From Lawsonibacter asaccharolyticus (GTDB lineage: Bacteria > Bacillota > Clostridia > Oscillospirales > Oscillospiraceae), in NCBI GenBank assembly GCA_003112755.1, contig BFBT01000001.1:744001-808000 (forward strand): a stretch of 64,000 bases of DNA, read 5' to 3'. The notes under the pieces were generated by a model that saw only the letters and a list, made by a program, of their open reading frames with translations, ran no database searches and was not told where the DNA came from. Position 1 is the first letter of the stretch. Every line of letters begins with the position of its first letter. Made by a program: the position numbers and the translations under genes. Shown here piece by piece: positions 1 to 7,205 of the stretch.

Positions 1-50
1 CTGCTCCCGGCTGACGGGGCGGAGGGCGGAGAGGGCCCTTTGCTCTAATT

Positions 51-413
51 CTAGCATAGCTTTCCTCGCTTCCTCAATATGGCCTTATATCTCCTCAGTG
101 TATCAAGCGGCATACCGCCCATCCTCTGGCAGATCTCCGCCTCTGTCATTCCGGCCCTAGCCAACAACATCACCTTGTCGATGTCATATTTGAGCCTTTG
201 ACCGCCTCTCTCTTCCGGGATATCCCGCTTTGGCTCTGGATCATACTCCGGACACGACCTTATGTAGTAGCTCTCTATGTAGCCGCCCTTTGTGCCGCCC
301 TGTCCTCGTTTTTTCGTTTTGTTGGCCCTCCATCCCGGAACAGGGGAGAAGCTGCGGCTCCAGGAGCACCCTCCGCATGCTTTCTGACAGGTCCAACATG
401 GATTTTCATGCAT
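51..413 (-). CDS. Phage protein with Cys cluster and C-terminal HTH-like segment
   Basis: Unrecognised 120-residue phage protein. The N-terminus begins MHENPCWTCQKACGGCSW, a compact C-x2-C-x3-C-x2-C pattern that looks metal-binding, with a further Cys in SCPEYDPEP. The last 45 residues (DIDKVMLLARAGMTEAEICQ onward) read like a helix-turn-helix. The ATG at 413 was chosen over the longer frame to 503 because GGGGGAAGG lies just upstream and the start then overlaps the rusA stop by only 8 bases, as is normal in this gene run. It is last in the visible leftward early operon. A DNA-binding role is inference; no name is justified. Confidence 0.6.
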   Translation of the reverse strand: MHENPCWTCQKACGGCSWSRSFSPVPGWRANKTKKRGQGGTKGGYIESYYIRSCPEYDPEPKRDIPEERGGQRLKYDIDKVMLLARAGMTEAEICQRMGGMPLDTLRRYKAILRKRGKLC

Positions 414-795
414 ACGGCCTTCCCCCCGGCATGATCTCGACCTTGATGGCGCCCCCATCCCAGAACTCATGCGACACCATCTTGACCCATTTCCGGTTAT
501 CATCCGGTAATATGTAGCCTTTCATTGCGTCCAGAAACGCTTTCCCTAAAACCGCATGATTATCGCAGTCCAGGCCGTCATCCCAATAAAATCTCACCTT
601 CACCGGTCGGTCTAGCATCCTGTTCCTGATCCCAGCTTTATGCATAGCTGCTCGGGCGATCATGTGGAGCTCTTCGGCATCCTTCCGCCGCTTCTGTGGA
701 TGCTTGCCCGCATAATAGGCGTTCAGGCCAAATCTTCGGTTCCATTCTGACTTCCCTTTTTTGGTCGTTGGGTAGTTGATGATAAAACTCAGCAT
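406..795 (-). CDS. rusA: RusA-family Holliday junction resolvase
   Basis: Endonuclease that resolves four-way DNA junctions formed in phage recombination and replication. The 129-residue length is typical. The acidic signature is visible in DGLDCDNHAVLGKAFLDAMK and in LPDDNRKW, matching the Asp residues that bind the catalytic metal in RusA. The N-terminus MLSFIINYPTTKKGKSEW resembles the beta-strand of the family. It lies downstream of the helicase and a 53-residue protein in a leftward replication/recombination run, the usual site of rusA in temperate phages of Firmicutes. It would function in the cytoplasm as a dimer (family knowledge). Confidence 0.88.
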   Translation of the reverse strand: MLSFIINYPTTKKGKSEWNRRFGLNAYYAGKHPQKRRKDAEELHMIARAAMHKAGIRNRMLDRPVKVRFYWDDGLDCDNHAVLGKAFLDAMKGYILPDDNRKWVKMVSHEFWDGGAIKVEIMPGGRPYA

Positions 796-808
796 TTCTC
801 CGCACCCC

Positions 809-970
809 TTACTCTAGCGATTTGGAATACGAATCTAAAACTGTTTGTAGGGCGACTGCTACCTCTTCATACATTTCCGAATATCTATCAAGACCTTCTG
901 ACCTCATAAAATCTCTCTGAGCACGCTTTCTTTTGATTTCGCCCATGACTAATTCATAGACCCTGTCCAC
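809..970 (-). CDS. Small charged phage protein (53 aa)
   Basis: Short frame starting at a GTG with GGAGG nine bases upstream, beginning MDRVYELVMGEIKRKRAQRD and ending SYSKSLE. It overlaps the end of the helicase gene by 17 bases and stops 13 bases before rusA, so it fits the packed layout. It is mostly helical and highly charged with no recognisable domain. An in-frame ATG eight codons later is an alternative start. Function unknown. Confidence 0.55.
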   Translation of the reverse strand: MDRVYELVMGEIKRKRAQRDFMRSEGLDRYSEMYEEVAVALQTVLDSYSKSLE

Positions 971-2237
971 GTTTCCGCGCCTCCTCCCATGAATAGCACT
1001 TTATCGGCCTCCCTCCAGCTTCATATAATCTTCTGGATGGCTCGTTATATTCAAGTTTGATCCTTGCTCTAGCTCCGAACTCTCTATTTTTCAAAATAGT
1101 GAGTAGGGAGGAGTACCCAAGTTCCTGTTCTCTCTCCTCGGGTACTCGTTCAACCTTGAATACATTGTCAGCTCTGTTTGTAATGTCGCTGGAACCTCCG
1201 ACATCATCTGCCTCCAAACGTCTGCCCTCTGTCTTCCTTGGGTGTGCCACAAGGTGCACATGCACGTCAAGTCTTTTGGCAAACGAAACCAGACGCCCCG
1301 TAAATGCGGACTGAGCCCTCCAGAATCCAAGGTTTGATTCATCTTTCAGCTCCGCAGTCATAATGTTATCTACGAGGAACGTATCTGCTCCATATCGGCG
1401 GTTGGCATACTCAAAAATCTTTAGAATGTTTGCTTCATCGTGCGCCTCTTTTCTTTGGATGTCTGTTAAGAAAAGGCGCTCGTTCCACCATTTGTCGATA
1501 TAAGGAACGACCTCTTTATTCACGTCAAACAGGACCCGACCGCTTCTCTGATCCACTCTTCGTGTCACATTGAGATATCCAGCCGCCTGCTGCAATAGCC
1601 CGAGTTTAAACTGCTCTTTGGGCAGTTCACCGGAATAGGCACACACAACATGGTTCTGATTGACTGCATCAAGCAGGATCTGCCCCAGAAGTGTGCTCTT
1701 ACCTTCTCCACGTTTCCCTGTCCAAACGGATAATTCCCCAGAAGAAAACCCACCGATCGCACTGTCTAGTTCATGTAGTCCAGATATCACACGCTTTGCA
1801 TTTTTCCTCTTCTGGCAATCCACATCTGCAAGGTTGATGATCCCATGGACAGGAGCCTCTTCTCCGTTCAGCAGAAGATTATCCAAAGCTCTTATACCAC
1901 GGTCTCCCACCAGGGAAAACAAGCTCTTATACCCCTGAAAACTATCTTCTGTAGGGATGATGATCGGGATAGACACTCTTGCCTCCAGCTCTGCGGCTGC
2001 TGTATCCTGTTCCAGCCCCGGTGGTATCACGATCAGGATGTATGGGAAAGAGTTGATATACTCCATCCACGGCTCGAGCTCTTTCCACTCAGCCAGAATC
2101 CCTTTGCACACAGCGTTCATTCCAACAGTCTGCATGTCTTCTGCGTCCTTACACCACCACAGCCCAGACGGCTGTGATGGGTCCATCATATCAGGTCGGA
2201 ACAGCAGCGAATCACTTGCTCCAGTAGTCATCGCCAT
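954..2237 (-). CDS. Phage replicative DNA helicase, DnaB/Twinkle type
   Basis: Hexameric ATPase that unwinds the phage replication fork. The C-terminal RecA-like domain starts near residue 150 at HELDSAIGGFSSGELSVWTG, followed by the Walker A motif GKRGEGKST and downstream motifs ILLDAV, FLVDNIMT (Walker B region) and VHLVAHPRKTEG. The N-terminal 140 residues (YILIVIPPGLEQD, RVSIPIIIPTED) look like a Toprim-like fold rather than the DnaB N-terminal domain, as in Twinkle-like phage helicases; no zinc finger is evident. At 427 residues it is complete. It overlaps the replisome organizer gene by 26 bases, so the two are probably co-translated. Confidence 0.85.
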   Translation of the reverse strand: MAMTTGASDSLLFRPDMMDPSQPSGLWWCKDAEDMQTVGMNAVCKGILAEWKELEPWMEYINSFPYILIVIPPGLEQDTAAAELEARVSIPIIIPTEDSFQGYKSLFSLVGDRGIRALDNLLLNGEEAPVHGIINLADVDCQKRKNAKRVISGLHELDSAIGGFSSGELSVWTGKRGEGKSTLLGQILLDAVNQNHVVCAYSGELPKEQFKLGLLQQAAGYLNVTRRVDQRSGRVLFDVNKEVVPYIDKWWNERLFLTDIQRKEAHDEANILKIFEYANRRYGADTFLVDNIMTAELKDESNLGFWRAQSAFTGRLVSFAKRLDVHVHLVAHPRKTEGRRLEADDVGGSSDITNRADNVFKVERVPEEREQELGYSSLLTILKNREFGARARIKLEYNEPSRRLYEAGGRPIKCYSWEEARKRGQGL

Positions 2238-2856
2238 CTGATTGCTTCCTCCTCTTTTCCCAGGTCCTTACTGCGGCTTTCCAGTCCACGACCGGACGAC
2301 CTGGCCCGTACTTCCAGCCTCTTGCCGCGTAATAGTCTACAAATGCTTCAGGGTCTATTCCGTTCTTCTTCCCCTCGCAATATTCCCGAACTTCGTCTAC
2401 TGTGGGAGGATCAAAACTTTTTCTTTTAGACCCCGAAGGGGTCTTTTCTTTTGGATTCGGATTGGATTGGATTACGGAGACATTTGCTTGCAATTGCTTG
2501 CAAATGATTTCAGATGTACTCTCGCTGAGATCAGGAGCTGGATACTTGCTTTTCTTCGCACGGATGGTTTGGTGGACTTCCCATGTTGGGAGATATAGGT
2601 ACGGCTTACTGTCACACTCGTACAGCCTCACGATGCCTATATCCGCCAGCTTCGTCAGCGCACTGGACACATCCTTCAGAGTGATCCGATCCTTCAGCGG
2701 GAAAAGCCTTGCTTTCAAAACCGCCGGTCTTGCATCAAAGCGCCCATAATCATCACAATTCACGATCAACCGAAAGAAAAAGACTTCTTCAAACCAGCTC
2801 AATCCATCAAGACTTTCACTTGTACAAATCGATTCTTTTATAATTCGGTTCGGCAC
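2212..2856 (-). CDS. Phage replisome organizer / replication initiation protein
   Basis: 214-residue protein with an N-terminal winged-helix region (LSWFEEVFFFRLIVNCDDYG, ALTKLADIGIVRLYECDSKP, LPTWEVHQTIRAKKSKYP) typical of phage replisome organizers that bind the origin and recruit helicase. The C-terminal part carries a short helical module (FDPPTVDEVREYCEGKKNGI, DWKAAVRTWEKRRKQ) similar to helicase-loading tails. It sits directly upstream of, and overlaps, the helicase gene. The replication origin of such phages often lies within this gene, but no clear iteron set was seen. Confidence 0.75.
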   Translation of the reverse strand: MPNRIIKESICTSESLDGLSWFEEVFFFRLIVNCDDYGRFDARPAVLKARLFPLKDRITLKDVSSALTKLADIGIVRLYECDSKPYLYLPTWEVHQTIRAKKSKYPAPDLSESTSEIICKQLQANVSVIQSNPNPKEKTPSGSKRKSFDPPTVDEVREYCEGKKNGIDPEAFVDYYAARGWKYGPGRPVVDWKAAVRTWEKRRKQSDGDDYWSK

Positions 2857-2869
2857 ACTTCATGCCCCC

Positions 2870-3280
2870 TTAAAAGGGCAAACTGCCATCATCATCTGTA
2901 AGCTCAGAAAACTGCTCCTGCTCATCATTTCCATATTGAGCATCGGACCCAGGATCTCGTTTGGAGTCCCCGAAGTAGACATTGTTTGCAATGACCTCAG
3001 CACTCCGGCGTTTGTTGCCGTCCTTGTCCGTCCAGTCACGGAGCTGAAGGCGGCCATCTACCACGGCCATGCGGCCTTTTGTGAAGTAGCGGCTGACAAA
3101 CTCGCCGGTCTGCCGCCAAGCTACCACATCAATGAAATCGGTAGTGCAGTCTCCAGTAGCCTTATCCTTAAAGTCCCGGTCCACCGCCAGAGTGAAGGAG
3201 GCCACAGCCGTTCCGGTCTGGGTGTGCCGGAGCTCTGGATCTCGGGTCAAACGTCCCATAATAGTGATATGGTTAAGCAT
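2870..3280 (-). CDS. ssb: Single-stranded DNA-binding protein
   Basis: Tetrameric OB-fold protein coating single-stranded DNA. The sequence MLNHITIMGRLTRDPELRHT is a textbook SSB start, followed by VASFTLAVDRDF, FIDVVAWRQTGEFVSRYF and the acidic tail ending DDDGSLPF, which normally docks partner proteins. The start at 3280 is fixed by GGAGAATAGAA directly upstream and by homology; an open frame extends to 3481 but lies outside the family. Length 136 residues. It is one of two or more SSBs expected in the cell, this one phage-encoded. Confidence 0.93.
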   Translation of the reverse strand: MLNHITIMGRLTRDPELRHTQTGTAVASFTLAVDRDFKDKATGDCTTDFIDVVAWRQTGEFVSRYFTKGRMAVVDGRLQLRDWTDKDGNKRRSAEVIANNVYFGDSKRDPGSDAQYGNDEQEQFSELTDDDGSLPF

Positions 3281-3497
3281 TTCTATTCTCCAATCTGTAT
3301 TCGGCATAGCTGACACTATCGCCATACCTGTTTTTTCCTGATACCATACGGCGGGAGATAGGATGTCCAGCATGACGCAGGTCCCAGATACGGGCCCCCA
3401 GGCGGTAGCATCCAAGGTCCTGAATGGCCTGCATGGGGTTGATGGTCCCAAAGTCCTCCATATAGTGCAGCACTCGCTCACACTGTGTCAGTCCCAT
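3273..3497 (-). CDS. Small HTH protein of phage early region (74 aa)
   Basis: Begins MGLTQCERVLHYMEDFGTIN, followed by PMQAIQDLGCYRLGARIWDL, a winged-helix segment seen in many small phage proteins described only as helix-turn-helix domain-containing. GAGGTACAAAAA precedes the ATG. It overlaps both the HNH gene upstream and ssb downstream by a few bases, indicating one transcript. Probably DNA-binding; target unknown. Confidence 0.65.
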   Translation of the reverse strand: MGLTQCERVLHYMEDFGTINPMQAIQDLGCYRLGARIWDLRHAGHPISRRMVSGKNRYGDSVSYAEYRLENRNA

Positions 3498-3832
3498 TTT
3501 TTGTACCTCACCTTCTCCTCGCTCCAGTCAGGGTAAAATCCTTTGAGGTAGTCGATGATATAAGTACGGATGTCCTTACGGCTGTTAAATCCCAACGGGC
3601 GAAGCCGGTCCATAAACAGCCCTTCATCAAAAGCATAGTGACATTTATCACAGAGGGTGACGATGTTCTCCTCAACCCCCATTCCGCCCTGAGATCTGCG
3701 CACCACATGACAGTGGGGACCGCCAGGAGCACCGCAGAGGATACAGGTTGCCGGGCCGTGGTTACAGTCTCTTTCGGCCACAGCAGCCTTTACCTTCACC
3801 GGAATGGATGTTGCCCTAGTCTGACGATGCAC
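3488..3832 (-). CDS. HNH endonuclease-family protein
   Basis: 114-residue protein with paired zinc knuckles C-x2-C (CILCGAP) and C-x2-C (LCDKCHYAF) flanking the HNH core (HCHVVRRSQGGMGVEENIVT). A GTG start with AAGGAGG nine bases upstream was chosen. Position among recombination genes rather than next to terminase suggests a recombination/replication role; a terminal HNH partner of the packaging machinery is the alternative but would usually sit at the cos end. Catalytic activity is inferred only from the motif. Confidence 0.78.
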   Translation of the reverse strand: MHRQTRATSIPVKVKAAVAERDCNHGPATCILCGAPGGPHCHVVRRSQGGMGVEENIVTLCDKCHYAFDEGLFMDRLRPLGFNSRKDIRTYIIDYLKGFYPDWSEEKVRYKKWD

Positions 3833-4355
3833 GTCCCCATTCCTCCTTCATAGCCGCAAGCTTTTCAGGCGGCAACGTCTCAATGCCAAGGTCTTTGCAA
3901 TCCTGCACGATGCTGTCAATGAGTCTGGACATCTGCTTTGTGTTATATTGGCTGGAGCCGTAGTACGCCCGAACTACCCGACGATCCCCGGACCTGGAAT
4001 AATCCACAATTTCCGTGGGCCATCCCGTCCCCTGCCTTTCCCACACCGTGCGGAAGGTCTTGACCGCAGCCTCCTCCAGAATGAAGTCCCGGAAAATCCC
4101 GATTTCCCGCACCTTCTGGAGATAGAGTTCCTCCTTCGTGGAGCGGATAGCGTCCGCCAGCTTGTCCAAAAGGACCCAGCAGTAGGCATTGGCATCCAGG
4201 CTCCGCTTTTCCCGGTGCTCCTTGATCTCGCAGTCATAGAGACGATTTTGCTTGTCCAGGATGAAGGTTCTGGCTATAGCTGGCTCATTGACTTTTATAC
4301 AGAGCCATACTCCGCCGTCCATCTGTATCTTGGCATCTTGAAATGTAAGATTCAT
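3816..4355 (-). CDS. ninB: NinB-type recombination protein
   Basis: 179 residues matching the phage lambda NinB (Orf) family: DCEIKEHREKRSLDANAYCW and LLDKLADAIRSTKEELYLQK are the family hallmark, followed by YSRSGDRRVVRAYYGSSQYN and SRLIDSIVQDCKDLGIETLP. NinB proteins bind single-stranded DNA and act as recombination mediators, replacing RecFOR at gaps. Starts at an ATG preceded by AAGGCGGCAAG and overlaps the annealing-protein stop by four bases (ATGA type). Confidence 0.82.
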   Translation of the reverse strand: MNLTFQDAKIQMDGGVWLCIKVNEPAIARTFILDKQNRLYDCEIKEHREKRSLDANAYCWVLLDKLADAIRSTKEELYLQKVREIGIFRDFILEEAAVKTFRTVWERQGTGWPTEIVDYSRSGDRRVVRAYYGSSQYNTKQMSRLIDSIVQDCKDLGIETLPPEKLAAMKEEWGRASSD

Positions 4356-4933
4356 TTACTTGCCGCCTTTTCAGCCGCAAGAGCCTTCTTCTGGCAGTCT
4401 GGGCACAGGCATCGATTAAACCGCCCAGTGGAATAGATAACTATTTCATTCACATGCCATGGTGTTTTATCTCGTTTATAGATTGGCAAGATCCCTTTCT
4501 TACAATCAGCGCATTTCGGGGTGTAACCTTGAAGTTCCTCCGCATATAAAGAAAGGTCCATCAATTCTTGCCTATTTGCAGTTTCTTCCGCAGAAGATAC
4601 TGCTGTATCAATGCCAAAGCCACACATTCCTAACGCACGGCCAACAGCAGAGGTCTCGCAGTTTTCGAGATAAGATGTCTTATTTATATAACTGGCATCT
4701 TCGCTCTCATAGGCTGTCCCTGTACCCAATATTTTGCCTGGGTATTCCGCATAAATTGTTGCCCCAAACACACACCGTCCATTTGTGTCGTTTTTGAGTT
4801 CAGTTACAATAGCTCCCTCTGGGTAGCACATACGAAACGCCTTGATTCGCTGGTTGACTTGTGCATACTTCTTCCCTTTGATATCAGTCAGTTCAATGGA
4901 ATCGTTTGCTTCCTGAAGCGCTTTGAAATCCAT
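4352..4933 (-). CDS. Probable single-strand annealing / recombination protein with zinc-ribbon tail
   Basis: 193-residue protein. The central motif ENCETSAVGRALGMCGFGID, followed by AVSSAEETANRQEL, is the conserved signature shared by ERF- and Sak-type phage annealing proteins. The N-terminal half (YAQVNQRIKAFRMCYPEGAI, VFGATIYAEYPGKILGTGTA) matches the related DNA-binding core. The C-terminus has C-x2-C and C-x-C-x2-C pairs (PKCADCKKG, RCLCPDCQKK), apparently a zinc ribbon. ATG at 4933 follows AGGAGG by four bases. It lies beside ninB and ssb, a standard recombination cassette. Subfamily not certain. Confidence 0.62.
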   Translation of the reverse strand: MDFKALQEANDSIELTDIKGKKYAQVNQRIKAFRMCYPEGAIVTELKNDTNGRCVFGATIYAEYPGKILGTGTAYESEDASYINKTSYLENCETSAVGRALGMCGFGIDTAVSSAEETANRQELMDLSLYAEELQGYTPKCADCKKGILPIYKRDKTPWHVNEIVIYSTGRFNRCLCPDCQKKALAAEKAASK

Positions 4934-4941
4934 AATTCCTC

Positions 4942-5157
4942 CTAATTCAGCCATTCCCGATAATCTAGGCCGTTCATCTCAATGTATTCCTCTAAGATAT
5001 CCGGGTATCCAATGCGAAGCCATCTGATAAGGAGATCGGGCCTTTCATTGATAAACTGCTCCCGATTCTCTGGGTTGTCTTGATTCTCTGGGTTCACATA
5101 TTCTGGATACCCCGTCCGCATGGCAGCGGTGATGTCTGGATGTTCGATGTTCTCCAT
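4942..5157 (-). CDS. Small acidic phage protein (71 aa)
   Basis: Begins MENIEHPDITAAMRTGYPEY and ends GLDYREWLN; unusually rich in Glu, Asp, Asn and Pro. Two near repeats of a TGYPEYV / IGYPDIL motif occur around residues 14-20 and 50-56. It has no membrane segment or known domain. The weak ribosome site leaves the start uncertain (another ATG at 5184). Small acidic early phage proteins are sometimes inhibitors of host nucleases, but nothing here proves that. Confidence 0.5.
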   Translation of the reverse strand: MENIEHPDITAAMRTGYPEYVNPENQDNPENREQFINERPDLLIRWLRIGYPDILEEYIEMNGLDYREWLN

Positions 5158-5161
5158 TTCA

Positions 5162-5284
5162 TCACCCCATGACCCAAAAGGCAAATGCCATACCGCCCCA
5201 GAAGGTCAGGCAGAGCATTGCTCCTATTCCGATCATCCACCGGACCTCTCGGGCCCTCTGGCGGCGCTCTTCTCGTGTTCTCAT
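5162..5284 (-). CDS. Small membrane protein (40 aa)
   Basis: Begins MRTREERRQRAREVRWM with a basic, Arg-rich head, followed by one hydrophobic segment (IGIGAMLCLTFWGGMAFAFW). GGAGAAGGAAGAA lies immediately upstream. Its ATG overlaps the TGA of the next upstream small gene (ATGA), which supports both as real. Predicted single-pass, positive side inside. Function unknown. Confidence 0.5.
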   Translation of the reverse strand: MRTREERRQRAREVRWMIGIGAMLCLTFWGGMAFAFWVMG

Positions 5285-5376
5285 TTCTTCCTTCTCCTAT
5301 CCCATATGTCCCAAATTATCAGCGCCATTGCTACAATAATGCAGGCGTATGCGCCCACGAGCATCCACTCACGCAA
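5281..5376 (-). CDS. Tiny membrane protein (31 aa)
   Basis: TTG start with GGGAGG eight bases upstream; product MREWMLVGAYACIIVAMALI then IWDIWDRRRKK. One transmembrane helix followed by a basic C-terminus, the reverse charge order of its neighbour at 5162. Four-base overlap with that neighbour suggests coupled translation and perhaps a two-subunit membrane complex (inference). Confidence 0.45.
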   Translation of the reverse strand: MREWMLVGAYACIIVAMALIIWDIWDRRRKK

Positions 5377-5563
5377 GCTGCTTCCCTCCCAACGTCATCA
5401 AATAAAACCACTGCTCCTGAGTGAGACGAACCTCCTGCTCGTCCAGGATCTTTGCAATAGAGCCTTCGCCGCATCCGATCTCATGGGCAAGGCCCCTTTG
5501 TGAGAGCCGGTGCCGCTCCATAGCTCGCTGGGTAATGCGGCGGATGGCCTCATTCGGCGTCAT
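5369..5563 (-). CDS. Small HTH phage protein (64 aa)
   Basis: Starts MTPNEAIRRITQRAMERHRL, after GGAGG seven bases upstream, and continues SQRGLAHEIGCGEGSIAKIL, a recognisable Cro/XRE-type helix-turn-helix (LSQRGLA...GCGEGSIAKIL). No effector domain. It overlaps genes on both sides by 8-14 bases. A control protein for early phage genes is plausible but not shown. Confidence 0.55.
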   Translation of the reverse strand: MTPNEAIRRITQRAMERHRLSQRGLAHEIGCGEGSIAKILDEQEVRLTQEQWFYLMTLGGKQLA

Positions 5564-5717
5564 CGTCACGCCTCCAGTTCTGACGGATAAACTCTTCCAT
5601 CGTAAATCCATAAACTTGAGTGGTTAGCCAATCTACTTGTGCTTTGACATCACCACCAAGCTCTCCGAGCTCCTTAATGGAGCTGAGGCGTCCAATTTTT
5701 GTCTCTTTCTCTGCCAT
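5550..5717 (-). CDS. Small phage protein (55 aa), first gene of early operon
   Basis: Begins MAEKETKIGRLSSIKELGEL and ends NWRRDDDAE. AAAGGAAAAAAT precedes the ATG. It is the first gene after the promoter/palindrome region at 5735-5766 and overlaps the next start by 14 bases. Helical, charged, no recognisable domain. Confidence 0.5.
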   Translation of the reverse strand: MAEKETKIGRLSSIKELGELGGDVKAQVDWLTTQVYGFTMEEFIRQNWRRDDDAE

Positions 5718-5742
5718 ATTTTTTCCTTTCCGGCTTGACAGA

Positions 5743-5766
5743 GAACGAATGTTCTAGTATCATATA
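5743..5766. promoter_or_regulatory. GAAC-N4-GTTC palindrome with promoter elements at head of early operon
   Basis: GAACGAATGTTC (5743-5754) matches the Gram-positive LexA box core GAAC-N4-GTTC. Reading left, a TATGAT -10 (fwd 5759-5764) would place the start of transcription on this palindrome, upstream of the 55-residue gene. Reading right, TTGACA (5735-5740) and TATCAT (5758-5763) are 17 bases apart and contain it. SOS control of the phage early genes fits, but a phage repressor site is equally possible. Confidence 0.5.
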
Positions 5767-5845
5767 TCTATCAAGCCTAATTGGCGCTATCAGTTAGGTT
5801 TGCTAGCCTCGGTCGGCGGTGGTGCGCTGGCCGGGGCGCTTTTAT

Positions 5846-6709
5846 TTAGCTCTGATTGGTTACTACGGTATCAGCGCCTTGCACCTCAACCCATCCATGC
5901 TTCAATCGAGCTTCAGCCTCTTTCATCTGAATTAGCTCCGGTGTGATAGACTGAGCAATAATTCGGTTTGCGTCAGCCTCGGCCTGAGCCTCGATCACCT
6001 TGACTTGCGCCTCAGATTCGGCCACTACCTTGTCTGTCTCTGCCTGGGCTTTGGCTGTCTGTTTCTCTAGTTCTGCGATTTCTGCGTCCTGCTTAGCCTG
6101 CTCCTTAGCCTGTACCTTTTGCTGGAGAGTCTCGTCGAGCTGAACATCAATCACTAAAGCGCTGGAGACGTTAATACCATATTCCTCAGTAAGGCGCTCG
6201 TTGAGATATGTAGTAATGGCCTCGTTGACCTCACTCTTTTTGTCGCTGTAAATATCCATGACTGTAAACTGTGGAGTAACTTCTTTTACATATGCAATGA
6301 TGCTGTTTTGGACTCGGCTTTCTACAATGGTTTCGCCAGACATACCGTTAAACTGTTTGTACACATCTACTACTCGATCCGGGAGAAAATTGTAATTGAC
6401 AGTCATGTTGATTTTCACCATTCCGCCGTTAGCAGGAGCATCGATGGACCAGTCTGCGTGCTCCTTTTCGTTGTAATCTCCCGGATTGTTGCTTAGGACA
6501 AGCTGCTGCTGGGAGATGGGGAATTGTTTGACCGACTTGAAAGGACTCATAAAGTGCCACCCTTGGGAGAGTGTCTGGTCCTCCACGCCATTGGCGCTAT
6601 AAACAACGCCCACATTGCCAACGGCGACACGTTCAAGGCACAGGATCATAAATATCGCACAGATAATAGCGCAGATTACAGCGCCCACAACCGCAAATAC
6701 TTTCTTCAT
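5846..6709 (-). CDS. SPFH/Band 7 (prohibitin-like) membrane protein encoded by prophage
   Basis: 287 residues: one N-terminal transmembrane helix (VVGAVICAIICAIFMILCLE), then an SPFH domain (VAVGNVGVVYSANGVEDQTL, PQFTVMDIYSDKKSEVNEAI) and a long Ala/Glu/Gln coiled coil (VQAKEQAKQDAEIAELEKQ...VKVIEAQAEADANRI) ending in a conserved-type tail (SITPELIQMKEAEARL). SPFH proteins form ring-like membrane scaffolds that organise lipid domains and proteases such as FtsH. AGGAGG precedes the ATG and overlaps the stop of a 26-residue peptide gene. Its position outside the replication block, near the immunity region, suggests a lysogenic or moron function such as superinfection exclusion or FtsH modulation (inference). 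Confidence 0.85.
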   Translation of the reverse strand: MKKVFAVVGAVICAIICAIFMILCLERVAVGNVGVVYSANGVEDQTLSQGWHFMSPFKSVKQFPISQQQLVLSNNPGDYNEKEHADWSIDAPANGGMVKINMTVNYNFLPDRVVDVYKQFNGMSGETIVESRVQNSIIAYVKEVTPQFTVMDIYSDKKSEVNEAITTYLNERLTEEYGINVSSALVIDVQLDETLQQKVQAKEQAKQDAEIAELEKQTAKAQAETDKVVAESEAQVKVIEAQAEADANRIIAQSITPELIQMKEAEARLKHGWVEVQGADTVVTNQS

Positions 6710-6718
6710 GTTTTCCTC

Positions 6719-6799
6719 CTATTTTCTGAAAATGAAAAACCAAAAGAATAAAAAGAATATTGATGCCACTACAATAAATGTTGAAATAATTGGTAACAT
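6719..6799 (-). CDS. 26-residue membrane peptide coupled to SPFH gene
   Basis: Frame MLPIISTFIVVASIFFLFFW ending FIFRK, almost wholly hydrophobic with two basic residues at the end. AGGAGG lies five bases before the ATG, as strong as any ribosome site in the window, and its TAG overlaps the SPFH ribosome site (spacing to the SPFH ATG is 9 bases). This suggests translational coupling and a membrane partner for the SPFH protein. Too short for homology-based naming. Confidence 0.55.
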   Translation of the reverse strand: MLPIISTFIVVASIFFLFFWFFIFRK

Positions 6800-6850
6800 A
6801 TCATCCTCCTAGTTGCCCTCTCCCGTGTGCCACCACGGGCGGGGGCATCC

Positions 6851-7114
6851 TTATATCATCCCACGGCTCTGTACGATTGCCTTAGCCACAAGATCTGTTT
6901 CATAGCCTCGCTTTCTTGCTCCAAGGCGGACGGCTGGAACATCGTGTTCTTGGGCCCATCGGTCCCCGCTGGATGGCTTTGGGTAATAGCCCATCTCTCG
7001 AGCAACGTCTACGGGGGACATGATCCCGCCGTGTCTCTCATACAGTAGCCGACGCTTTTCAGCTATCTCTTTGCCCAGCGCACTTTCTGTTCGCTGGGTC
7101 TCTCTTCTTTGCAT
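6851..7114 (-). CDS. Phage DNA-binding protein, HTH/MerR-like (87 aa)
   Basis: Starts MQRRETQRTESALGKEIAEK after AGGAGGAGCC. The segment SPVDVAREMGYYPKPSSGDR followed by WAQEHDVPAVRLGARKRGYE resembles the winged-helix of excisionase/MerR-like proteins that read a short recognition helix and a beta wing. First gene of the leftward SPFH unit and divergent from the gene at 7206. Could be an excisionase or a regulator; not distinguishable here. Confidence 0.5.
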   Translation of the reverse strand: MQRRETQRTESALGKEIAEKRRLLYERHGGIMSPVDVAREMGYYPKPSSGDRWAQEHDVPAVRLGARKRGYETDLVAKAIVQSRGMI

Positions 7115-7149
7115 GGCTCCTCCTTTCTGCCGCAGATGCGGCGTTTTGG

Positions 7150-7178
7150 TTGTCCGCCTCCCCCTTCTGTGATAAAAT
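7150..7178 (+). promoter_or_regulatory. Promoter of the 67-residue phage gene
   Basis: TTGTCC (7150-7155) and TAAAAT (7173-7178) are separated by 17 bases and lie 27 bases upstream of the ATG at 7206, with the ribosome site AGGAGGGAGG between. Confidence 0.5.
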
Positions 7179-7205
7179 ATAAGTGGTTAGGAGGGAGGTG
7201 AGAAA

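Noticed and set aside
3281..3481. N-terminal extension of SSB
   Set aside because: The frame is open to 3481 but the extra residues do not resemble SSB and overlap the adjacent HTH gene; the ATG at 3280 with its ribosome site is the family start.
5735..5763. Rightward promoter TTGACA-17-TATCAT
   Set aside because: Good match but no rightward gene follows before 7206; likely chance overlap with the leftward control region, so not listed as an independent promoter.
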